Positions 1 to 8,400 of a stretch of DNA of 64,000 nt are shown piece after piece. Source of the DNA: Saprospiraceae bacterium (GTDB lineage: Bacteria > Bacteroidota > Bacteroidia > Chitinophagales > Saprospiraceae); contig JADKBS010000024.1 of NCBI GenBank assembly GCA_016714985.1, forward strand, positions 121,098 through 185,097. The letters run 5' to 3'. The notes beneath the pieces are model-generated. The model saw nothing but the letters and a program-made list of their open reading frames with translations, searched no databases and was not told where the DNA came from. Numbering within the stretch: position 1 is the stretch's first letter; each line of letters opens with the position of its first letter. The position numbers and the translations under genes were made by a program.

Positions 1-1470
1 GGTGCCGCAAGCCGCCTTTCCCATGAAAAGGTTGAAGCCACGGTGCGCCGCCGGGTCTAGGACGCCCGTCTTGCCCTGCACGTATTGGTCGAATGGGCTG
101 TCAAAGTCCGTGAGGCTGGCCACATAGGCACTCAGCGCATCCGAAATCGAATAGGTGGACACTTGGTAATCGGGCTGTTCTGGGTACGCCGCTGCGAAAA
201 GCTGCTTGTATTCACTGCTTTGGTTCAGCTTCGCGATGATTTCGGGGTAGTTGGTGTCGAACTCCTCCTCGCTCTTGATCACGTGCAGCATCTGGCGGTC
301 GAGCCGTGACTCCCGCAAGTCCCAGAAGTATTGGTCGGCAAAGACGCAGTTGACAAGCGTCGGCGAATTGCGGAGCAACGAGTGCTTGCCGCCAGCGGCT
401 AGCGGCTTGGGCAGGCCGTCCGTGAAGGCCTTCTCCGGGTGGTGGCAGGAAGCACAGGAGCGGTCAATGTTTTTCGATAAAATCGGGTCGAAGAACAGCG
501 TCAGGCCCAGTTCCCTGCGCTTCTCCATAAGCGGGTGCTTCCTATCGAGGTTGGCGTAGTAGCCAGCGTTCAGGAAGTCCGGGGCAAACAGGCTGACGGC
601 ATGGTAGTTCACCGCACGGGGCGTCTTGTCCACCTCCTCGGCGAACTCTATGCTCAAGGATTTATGCACTTCGTAAAAAAGCTGGTATTGCGGCTCGATG
701 TGCTCCATCAAGAACGCCAGGCGATCGAAGCTGTCGAAGTCGTCGTTTTCCGTCAGGTATTTCAGGGTATGCTCCATGCGGGCATCGAGCACGATGGCAA
801 GGCCCCTGTCCTTTTGTTCGAGCAGCGGCATATAGTGGCGGAAGGCAGCATACATGCCCTCAAAGGCAGCTTTTGCTTCGGGAATGGCGTTGACTGAGCC
901 TGGCGTGTCGAAGCCCGTGACGCCGAGCGTGAACGTGCGCACCAATTGCTGCCGGATGGCCTCCATCACGTGTCGGTGCTCCAGCGGCAGCCTCGATTGG
1001 TGCTGCGCAACATCTTTGAAGTCTTGGATGAGCTTATCGCAGCGCGACAACATGGCCGCTTTTTCATCCGTGGGAGCCTCGGAAAAGGCCATTTCGTCCA
1101 GCACCTGCAAGCCACATGGCTCAATGACCATCACATCGGGTATAGCAGGGTCAACGCTGGGCAACGGCGCACCGTTGATGTTTTTTTTCACCGCAAAGCC
1201 GTCAAGGTAAGCGATGAGAAATTCCGATTTCTTATAGGCCATGCGTGCATTTGTCACGGCCTCCTGCACCGCCAGTTCGCTGGCAGTGCTGCCGTCGAGC
1301 CGCACTATCGCTGCCTTCATGTTGGCAATGGCGACGGCCGTCAGGTTCAAATCCGTGTGAAATTGCTTGGTGGTTTTTTGCAGGGCAAGGGCCGCCTCGT
1401 TTTCCTTGAAGCCAACAGCTAAAAAGAAGCAGGCCAGTAGGGCAGATATGGTCAGCGTTTTTTTGTTCAT
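1..1470 (-). CDS. Di-haem cytochrome c peroxidase (MauG/CCP family), 3' end cut by window edge
   Basis: The reading frame opens with an ATG at 1470 and runs off the left edge. A Sec signal peptide (MNKKTLTISALLACFFL) is followed by about 290 residues that resemble imelysin-like modules (a 'P-x-GLQVLDE' segment near residue 120), then a CCP/MauG domain with the first haem motif CASCH at about residue 340 in the context DRSCASCHHPEKAFTDGLP. The window stops inside a second motif beginning AACGT, where the family has CxxCH. Such proteins are periplasmic di-haem enzymes that reduce peroxide or oxidise a partner. It lies just downstream of the PhoX gene, but a strong hairpin separates them. The N-terminal extension is longer than in classical CCP (about 330 residues in total). 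The exact substrate cannot be told. Confidence 0.85.
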   Translation of the reverse strand, partial: MNKKTLTISALLACFFLAVGFKENEAALALQKTTKQFHTDLNLTAVAIANMKAAIVRLDGSTASELAVQEAVTNARMAYKKSEFLIAYLDGFAVKKNINGAPLPSVDPAIPDVMVIEPCGLQVLDEMAFSEAPTDEKAAMLSRCDKLIQDFKDVAQHQSRLPLEHRHVMEAIRQQLVRTFTLGVTGFDTPGSVNAIPEAKAAFEGMYAAFRHYMPLLEQKDRGLAIVLDARMEHTLKYLTENDDFDSFDRLAFLMEHIEPQYQLFYEVHKSLSIEFAEEVDKTPRAVNYHAVSLFAPDFLNAGYYANLDRKHPLMEKRRELGLTLFFDPILSKNIDRSCASCHHPEKAFTDGLPKPLAAGGKHSLLRNSPTLVNCVFADQYFWDLRESRLDRQMLHVIKSEEEFDTNYPEIIAKLNQSSEYKQLFAAAYPEQPDYQVSTYSISDALSAYVASLTDFDSPFDQYVQGKTGVLDPAAHRGFNLFMGKAACGT

Positions 1471-1493
1471 GTCAATTGTTTTAAATGAAAAAA

Positions 1494-1521
1494 CGTCGGC
1501 GAGGCATACACCCCGCCGACG
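1494..1521 (-). terminator. Intrinsic terminator after the PhoX gene
   Basis: On the minus strand a stem CGTCGGCG / CGCCGACG is followed directly by six T residues. It lies about 20 bases after the corrected stop of the PhoX gene and only 24 bases before the peroxidase start codon, so peroxidase transcription probably depends on partial read-through or a promoter within this gap. Confidence 0.75.
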
Positions 1522-1530
1522 CTGAAATAC

Positions 1531-3393
1531 TCAAGAATTGCTTATTGCACAGAAAGCTTCAAAGTTTCGCCATCGGCATTTTTCAGGTAGTAAATGCCTA
1601 GTTGGCAAGCTGGACACATCCAATTGGTTCGTGTTGCGCTGAACGAGCACCCGCTTGCCATTGGCATCGTAGAGCGCCACGTCGGTTGTCTTGTTCATGA
1701 AAACCACACGGGTCACGGGGTTTGGGTAAACGGAAAACGGAGCGTTCTCGTCGTTTTTGGCCATTTCAGGGTCGAGGTCTTGGCTACGGTTGCCGAGGCG
1801 GGCGTAGTCAATCTGGTCGAGGCCGTGGATGGCGAAGGTCAGCGAGTGGTTATATGGAAATGGGTTAGATGTGCTTGGGTGCTGCGAGTTGATGAGCAGC
1901 GATTTGCCGTCTGGTGTTTGCACCACGCCCGTGACTTCAGCACCAGCAGGAACAGCAGTCAAGCGGATGAGGTCGTTCACGGTCGGGTTCTGGATGCTCA
2001 GGTCGAGCAGGAACATCTCGCAGGTACGGTTGGTCACGCCAGCAGGTACACGGCCCCTTGAAGTACCGTTGAGGTCTTCCTGGATGGCAAGGAACGGGCG
2101 ACCATCAATCTTGATAACGTTCAAGCCATCAGGGTTGGAAAGGTGCTTGGATGGGTAGTTGGCCTCCGTTGGGCTATCGGCAAAGACAGGGCCTCCTTCG
2201 AGGTAAACGCTCAGTTCGGCAGTGCGTGGGTCGTATTTCCAAATACGGCCATAGTAGTCACGGTAGTTGGGGTCGGTGGGGCCGGCCCAGCCATTTGCCT
2301 GTGCCCTTGCGATGGTGGCAGGGTGGAAAACGCCGCCAGCCGCTGCGTTGTCAGCCCAAGCATTTACGGGGTTGTCGAGGCCCGTCTCCGTGAAGTAGAT
2401 GAAATTGTCGTCCGGGTTGATGGCTACCCACTCGATGCGATTGAACATGGTAGCGCCCTTGGAAGTCGCAAGGTTGTTGTGGTCGAGCAGTAAGCCCGGC
2501 TCCCAGATGGGCACCCATTTCCAGCCCGCCTTGTCGTGCTTGTAGGCGAAGAGCGTGCCCTTCGTGAAGTCGCCCGGCGTATTGGCCACGAACATGCCGA
2601 AGAAGCCCGGTACGTCGTCTGGGCCGAGGTAAACGATGCGGTTGTCCGGTGCGATGACACCGCCCTCGAAGCCTTGGCGGCCCCAGTTGTACTGCTTGCG
2701 GATGGCCTTGGCCTGCTTTGGGTCAATCTCCGTCATGTAGTTGAAGTTCTGGTACTTTTTCAGCACCCTGCCGTTCATGCCGGGGATGTCAGAGTTGGTG
2801 ACGGTGAAATCGGAGGTGTCACGTACGCCATTTCCGCCGTTGAAAATGTCGAGGTTTCTATTCTGGAACCACTCTTCCGCCGTCCAGATGCGGCCATCCA
2901 CGATGGAGTTGATGCCGCCGCAGTTCATGCCCGTCTCACCCGTGGTATTGACGAAGTCCACGTTGAAGAACTTGCCAGTGCGACCATCGTTCAGGGTCTG
3001 GTTCAGTACTTCCAAGGTGCCATCGGCCTTCCTCGCAATCTTGAAGGAGGTCATGCCGCCGCCGTCGCCGAGCTTGTTGGAGGCGTAAATCATTTCATGG
3101 TTAACCGTCACCCAGCCTTGCGACTGGCCGCTTGCGTCTGGCGTGATGCCGATGAAGTCGTGCCATTCCTTGGCAACCTCCTCCCCAGCAGGATTGCCGT
3201 AGGTGGGGGTTGACTGCACCATGTCCACGCCCCCGATGAAGAGGATTTGCATAGAAAGTGGTGATGGAGGCATCACAACGGTGGTAGGGGCATAGCCTGC
3301 CGGAATGGTGATTTCATTGTCGAACAGGGTCTGTGCGTTTGCCACGAGGCATGAAAATGCCAGGGCAAAGAGTAGGTAAGTTCTCTTTGTCAT
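1531..3393 (-). CDS. PhoX-family (DUF839) secreted phosphatase with frameshifted T9SS tail
   Basis: The 620-residue product starts with a Sec signal peptide (residues 1-20, ending VANAQ) and carries PhoX/DUF839 features: VTVNHE near residue 96, GMNCGG near 156 and WTAEEW near 170. PhoX enzymes are Ca/Fe-dependent phosphomonoesterases that release phosphate outside the cell. Classical PhoX uses the Tat pathway; here a Sec signal and a T9SS type A sorting domain (SVYPNP near residue 555) indicate export to the cell surface. The last 25 residues are out of frame: one extra base at 1599 replaces the expected ending LPTGIYYLKNADGE...LSVQ. With that base removed the stop is at 1542. It lies in a neighbourhood of phosphate-scavenging genes. 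Confidence 0.85.
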   Translation of the reverse strand: MTKRTYLLFALAFSCLVANAQTLFDNEITIPAGYAPTTVVMPPSPLSMQILFIGGVDMVQSTPTYGNPAGEEVAKEWHDFIGITPDASGQSQGWVTVNHEMIYASNKLGDGGGMTSFKIARKADGTLEVLNQTLNDGRTGKFFNVDFVNTTGETGMNCGGINSIVDGRIWTAEEWFQNRNLDIFNGGNGVRDTSDFTVTNSDIPGMNGRVLKKYQNFNYMTEIDPKQAKAIRKQYNWGRQGFEGGVIAPDNRIVYLGPDDVPGFFGMFVANTPGDFTKGTLFAYKHDKAGWKWVPIWEPGLLLDHNNLATSKGATMFNRIEWVAINPDDNFIYFTETGLDNPVNAWADNAAAGGVFHPATIARAQANGWAGPTDPNYRDYYGRIWKYDPRTAELSVYLEGGPVFADSPTEANYPSKHLSNPDGLNVIKIDGRPFLAIQEDLNGTSRGRVPAGVTNRTCEMFLLDLSIQNPTVNDLIRLTAVPAGAEVTGVVQTPDGKSLLINSQHPSTSNPFPYNHSLTFAIHGLDQIDYARLGNRSQDLDPEMAKNDENAPFSVYPNPVTRVVFMNKTTDVALYDANGKRVLVQRNTNQLDVSSLPTRHLLPEKCRWRNFEAFCAISNS

Positions 3394-3508
3394 GAAAAGG
3401 ATTTTGTTTAAGAATTAAATGATATGAAGTGCGAAAGTACCTGGCCTATGTAAAGAGAACGTATAGCCAATTTTAATAAATAGTAAAGGGAATATTAAAT
3501 CAAGAAAC

Positions 3509-5005
3509 CTACCTCGCCTTGTTTTCCAGCACCACGAACGGAATGCCGTTTTTCACCCATTTATCCACTTCTCCCCCATCCGGCACCACCTCGAAGGCCA
3601 TGCTGCCCAGCACGAGGTCGAGGTCGCCGTCCGTATCGAAGTCGCCGGCGTCCATTACGAGCCAGCGGCCCTTGTCGGATTGCGGGAAGGTTCGGGCCTT
3701 CATTTTCATGCTACCTTGGTTTTCAAAAAAAACGAAGCCAGATTGTGGTGCTTTCTGAAAATCGGGGAAAAAGGAAATGGCAGCAATGTCGAGGTCGCCG
3801 TCCAGGTCGAAATCGGCAGGCATGGCCCCGTAGGCACCTTGCATCGGTTGGAAGAATACTTCCTTGAAACTGCCCCTGCCATCGTTTTGGAAAATGCGGA
3901 TGCCGTGGTAAGGCTTATGCACGGGTGGAAAGTCGGCGAGGTCGCCGCAGGTGTGCAGTAGGTCGGGATGGCCGTCAGCATTGTAGTCGAAAAGCTGGAA
4001 AGAGCTGGAACCATAGCCCGGCGGGAAGCGCAGCAGCCGCCGCTCCTCGAACTGACCGACACCTTTGTTTATATAGGCAAAAAATCCCTCGTCGCCCTGC
4101 CCGAACAGCGCCACGATGTCGGGCAGCCCGTCGCCGTTCAAGTCTGAGACCTCGGTGCGGGTGGCGCCGGGCATATTGCGCAGCAAACGCCGCTCGAAGC
4201 CGCCCCGCCCATCGTTTTTCCACCAACCGAGCGTGCCTGCCCATTTGCCGAACTCGCTGATGACGAGGTCGAACCGCCCATCGGCGTCGAGGTCGGCGAG
4301 GGAGGTGTGGACGGGTCGGCGCAGGCTGTCAATCAACACCAGCGGCTGTGTACCCGGCTTTTTCGGCAAAAAGACCACGCTGCCCGTGGCCTCGTCCGTG
4401 GGCGAGAACGAGCCGATGCAGGTGGCCACTTCGCCTTCGGCAATGCCCGTGAGGGACACCACGCCGCTCGGCAGCTTGGCCGTGCGCTGCAATTCGAGGT
4501 TATTGTCGAAGCTGAAAAGCTGGGATTTATGAACGTCGCCGAGAAGCAGCTTCGTGCCTTCAAATTGCGCCAGCAAGGTGCCCGGCGGGCTAAGGAAATA
4601 ATCGGGGAAACGGGCCTCGAATTGCGGCAGCGATGCTTCCAGTTCCAAGGCGGTGACGGGCAGTTCCGCAGGCGCATTTTCCAAAAAATAGTGGCGGATG
4701 GCTGCCCATTCTTCCTTGGAAATGCTGGATTCCCTGCGAATGATGGAGGGGTTTGCCAAGGTCAAAACTGCCGGATTGATGAACTGTCCGCCCGCACTGT
4801 CCAGGGGTAACACGCCCATGAGTGCGCCCATACGGGGCAGCACGTATTTGTCCCAGGTGGCCCTGTCCAAATCGGTCGGGGATGGTAAGGCGTGGCAGGA
4901 ACCACACTGGGCCTCGGCGAGGGCCTTGCCTTCGGTTTGTTCAGGTTTTACACAGCGGCATAGCAAAACAACCGTTGTGAAGCATACAACAAAGAACGCT
5001 TTCAT
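3509..5005 (-). CDS. Lipoprotein-like cytochrome c with FG-GAP/VCBS repeats
   Basis: The protein has 498 residues. The N-terminus has a hydrophobic segment ending in cysteines (VVLLCRC), suggesting a lipoprotein. A single haem-binding motif CGSCH lies at residues 34-38 (AQCGSCHALPSPTDLD). From about residue 150 to the end there are repeated calcium-binding FG-GAP/VCBS blades of the form DLDADGRFDL, DLNGDGLPDI, DYNADGHPDL, DFDLDGDLDI and DFDTDGDLDL, predicting a beta-propeller on the cell surface. The enzyme activity is unknown. A decayed copy of its first 65 codons lies at 13655-14023. The gene is divergent from the giant esterase gene; its upstream region has paired GGTTA boxes 11 bp apart. 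Confidence 0.8.
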   Translation of the reverse strand: MKAFFVVCFTTVVLLCRCVKPEQTEGKALAEAQCGSCHALPSPTDLDRATWDKYVLPRMGALMGVLPLDSAGGQFINPAVLTLANPSIIRRESSISKEEWAAIRHYFLENAPAELPVTALELEASLPQFEARFPDYFLSPPGTLLAQFEGTKLLLGDVHKSQLFSFDNNLELQRTAKLPSGVVSLTGIAEGEVATCIGSFSPTDEATGSVVFLPKKPGTQPLVLIDSLRRPVHTSLADLDADGRFDLVISEFGKWAGTLGWWKNDGRGGFERRLLRNMPGATRTEVSDLNGDGLPDIVALFGQGDEGFFAYINKGVGQFEERRLLRFPPGYGSSSFQLFDYNADGHPDLLHTCGDLADFPPVHKPYHGIRIFQNDGRGSFKEVFFQPMQGAYGAMPADFDLDGDLDIAAISFFPDFQKAPQSGFVFFENQGSMKMKARTFPQSDKGRWLVMDAGDFDTDGDLDLVLGSMAFEVVPDGGEVDKWVKNGIPFVVLENKAR

Positions 5006-5088
5006 GCGGCTTATTTTTCCCCATCAAAACCAGTCTGCGCGGCTGACAATGGACGAGGGCTTGTTTGTTTTGAGGATGCTGATTAAGG

Positions 5089-5135
5089 CGAAGCTGGGAG
5101 ATAGAAAAGCAACTACAGGTTATTTTAAGGTTAAA
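5089..5135 (-). promoter_or_regulatory. Putative promoter with two 11-bp-spaced GGTTA boxes (minus strand)
   Basis: GGTTA occurs at 5118 and 5129, exactly 11 bp apart, inside a stretch nearly identical to 14783-14828. Both copies have CGAAGCTG (minus strand CAGCTTCG, a weak TAnnTTTG match) 16-17 bp nearer the gene. This fits the Pho-box-like pattern seen elsewhere in the window, in a weaker form. Confidence 0.45.
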
Positions 5136-5217
5136 TCGGTTGTCAACCGCAAGCATCGAAGGCAGCGGGAAGCAAGGTTGGTAGTTACCTAATTGCCCTA
5201 CGCAATCTTCAGAACAA

Positions 5218-5239
5218 CTTAACCTTACCGTAAACCTTA
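5218..5239 (+). promoter_or_regulatory. Two additional Pho-box-like units
   Basis: CTTAACCTTAC followed by CGTAAACCTTA gives two 11-bp units in the same orientation as the six-unit array at 5334. The rest of the 443-bp gap between the divergent genes (5006-5448) shows no gene. Confidence 0.4.
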
Positions 5240-5333
5240 GTGCTGGCTTTGCCGACTCGGAAGAGTTTGGCGAGGAGTTCAGGCCGGGGCAGTTGAACCA
5301 TTAGGTTTTGATGTTGATTGGGTGTACCATGCG

Positions 5334-5423
5334 CTTTACCTTGGCTTAAACTTCCCTTAACCTAAACTTCATCCAACCTTAACCACTGCTTAATAGCGCC
5401 GCAGCTTTCTAGAAATAGTTTTG
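5334..5423 (+). promoter_or_regulatory. Six-unit Pho-box-like array and -7 element for the giant esterase gene
   Basis: Six head-to-tail 11-bp units start at 5334, 5345, 5356, 5367, 5378 and 5389; each begins CTT and the best read CTTAACC. The array ends at 5399; after exactly 16 bp comes TAGTTTTG (5416-5423), a full match to the Bacteroidota -7 consensus TAnnTTTG. The gene starts at 5449. Seven-base direct repeats with four-base spacers are the known layout of PhoB boxes in other bacteria. Regulation by a PhoB-like protein is inference. Confidence 0.75.
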
Positions 5424-5448
5424 CCGTTTAACTAAATCCAATCATCAC

Positions 5449-8400
5449 ATGGCAAAACGATTTACTGTTTTACTCATTTTCACCCTTGCCAGTCTTGCCC
5501 TCAGCGCCCAAACGCTGGTGCATTACTGGAACTTCAACAACTCGACAGACCAAACCACGTTGCTCGCTCCCACCTCGAACCTTGTGCCCGGCGCTGCCAT
5601 CACCCATCTCATGGGCGGCATCAGTGCCATCCAAGCAGCGAGCAACACGGGCAATGGCTTCGACGTGACCAACCCCAACACCCGCAACGGCGACGCTTCG
5701 GGCGCACACCTCCGCTTCAACGATCCGATTGGCGGCGGGCTGTTGTTCTCGCTGCCTACCACGGGCTACCAGCAGGTGGTGGTGAAATTCGCCACCCGCC
5801 GCTCCGGTTCCGGCGCTGGCAATCAATTGATTTATTACACCACCAACGGCACTGACTTTGACAGCCTCACGGTCTTGCAGCCAGCCAATGGCGACCCGAC
5901 CCTGCAAACGCTCGATTTTTCGGCCATCCCTGCGGTGAACGACAACGCCAATTTTGCCATCCGAATCACCTTTGAGCAAGGCGCTGGCGGTGCGGTGGGC
6001 AACAACCGCTTCGATAATTTCACGCTCGACGCCTTCCAACTGGGTGCCGATGCCTTCCCGCCGACTGTCGTTTTTTCCCCCCTCGACGGCACGGTGGACG
6101 TTGCCCCGAACGCAACGCCGACCATCACTTTTAGCGAGGACATCCGCCTCGTTTCCGATGCATCCATCACGGACAGCGATATTCCCACATTAATAGATTT
6201 GCGATTGAATGACGCAGTGGGTGCGCCCGTGGCGTTCAGCGGCACCTATGCCAACCGGGTCATCACCATCACGCCATCAACTGCTTTGGCCAACAGCCAA
6301 ACCTACTACCTCGCCCTCAACGCCAACGTGGTGGAAGATACCTCGAACAACGCCGTGGCCGCTGTGCAGTCAGCATCTTTCACGACCATTGCTCCGCAAA
6401 CGCAGTTCCAGCCGGGCGACCTCGTACCCGTGGCCTACCGCATGAACGCCAGCGGTGGCCAAGACGAAGTGGCATTTTTGACCTTCGTCAACATACTGCC
6501 TGGTACGCAAATCAAGTTGACCGACACCAAATATACCGACAACACCCAGCCGCAGTGCCCCGGCGGCCTGACTTGGACTTCGCCAAACACGCTCATCTCC
6601 GCTGGCTCGGTTTTCGTCATCCAAAACGATGCTGGCGCAGCCAGCACGGGCACGGTGACAGGTTCCACCTTCGGCCTCAGCTCCGGCGGCGACCAAGTCA
6701 TTGTTTACACGGGCACCCCAGCCGCCCCGTCCTATATCACGGCGCTCAGTTCCAACGCTTGGGTGAGCAGCCCGCACACCGCTTGCAGCGGCAGCCTTTC
6801 ATTGATTCCGGGGACCTTGCAGGACGGCGCTTCTGCCATCAACCTCAGCACCGCACCCGGCAACGTAAATGGCAACACCGTGAACGGCTACTATTCCGGC
6901 ACTCAGGTGGGCACAACTGCCGAACTCCGTGCCGCCATCCTGAACCCAGCCAACTGGAACGGCATCGGCGGTGCTACGCCGCCGCAAGCTTGGCCGACCT
7001 GGAACTTCCCCGGCCCGCCCCAGGTGACGAGCGCCCTCGTGACCTCCAACTCGACGATTCGACTCATTTTCAACAACGACCTTGCCTCCGCTTCGGCAAC
7101 GGACGTGGCAAACTACACAGGCATCGCCGATTTGGCGAATGTCAGTGTGACCAGCAACGGCACGGCGCTCGATACCGTGACGCTGACTTACGCCACGCCG
7201 TTTGTCCTCGGAAACACTTACACGCTGACGGTGGCTGGGGTGATTGATTCCGACAACCGGGTGATGCTCAGCCCTTATGAATTCACCTTTAATTATGTGA
7301 CCAAAATCAAGTTCAACAACCGTTTCGTTTCCGTTGGGGAAAATGGCGGCACGGCTACCATCCTGCTGACCGTGGAGAACCCTTCGCCCGGTGCAACGGT
7401 GGATTTGGCCTTCAAAACGGGTGTTTTCAGCACGGCCTCCAGCTCCGACGTGACGCTTGCCGCTGCTACCAGCCTCGACCTTAGCAGCACGACTTCGATT
7501 TCCTTCCAAATTCCGGTAACGGATGACATGGAAGATGAACAGGACGAGTACCTCGTTTTGGCGCTCGAAAACGCCAACGGCGTAACGGTGGACGGCAACC
7601 CGTTCTACACGGTTTATATTCGTGACAACGACCGCACAGCGCCTGTTGCCTCGAAAAGCATCGAACTGGAGTTTGCCAGCCGCTACGCCGTGCCGAACCC
7701 GACAGGCGAATTGGGCGTGGCAGAAATCGTCGCCTACGACCCCGGCTCCAAGCGCCTTTTCACCATCAGTACGGCCTTGAAATTGTTCGACATCATTGAT
7801 TTTTCAAACCCAGCAGCCCCTGCGCTCATCTCGCAGGTGGACGTTTCCTCGTACGGTGGCGGCATCACCAGTATTGCGGTGAAAAACGGAATCGTGGCCG
7901 TCTGCGTACCTGCCACCACAACGGAGCAGGACAACGGCTCGGTCGTGTTTTTTGACGTGAACGGCGTTTTCCAAAACAGCGTGACCGTGGGCGCACTACC
8001 CGACATGATTACGTTCACGCCCGATGGCAACTATGTTCTGACCGCCAACGAGGGCCAACCCAACGATGCCTACACCATTGACCCGGAAGGTTCGGTGAGC
8101 ATCATTGACCTGACCGGCGGCATTGCAGGGCTTACACAGGCCAATGTGAATACGGTGACTTTTAATGCATTCGACAGCCAAGCGGCGGCTTTAAAGGCAG
8201 AGGGCGTTCGATTGCTTTTTGCAGCCAGCACGGTTTCGCAGGATTTCGAGCCGGAGTACATCACCATTTCACCCGACAGCAAAACGGCTTGGGTGACTTT
8301 GCAGGAGAATAATGCCATTGCGGAGTTGGATTTGGTGTCGCAAAGCTTTACCGACATTTGGGCAATGGGCACCAAGGATTACGCTGCCTTCGGCAATGGG

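Noticed and set aside
3394..3508. A Pho-box array before the PhoX gene
   Set aside because: There are AAG and TTTAAG words, but they are not in 11-bp phase and no -7 element matches at the right place.
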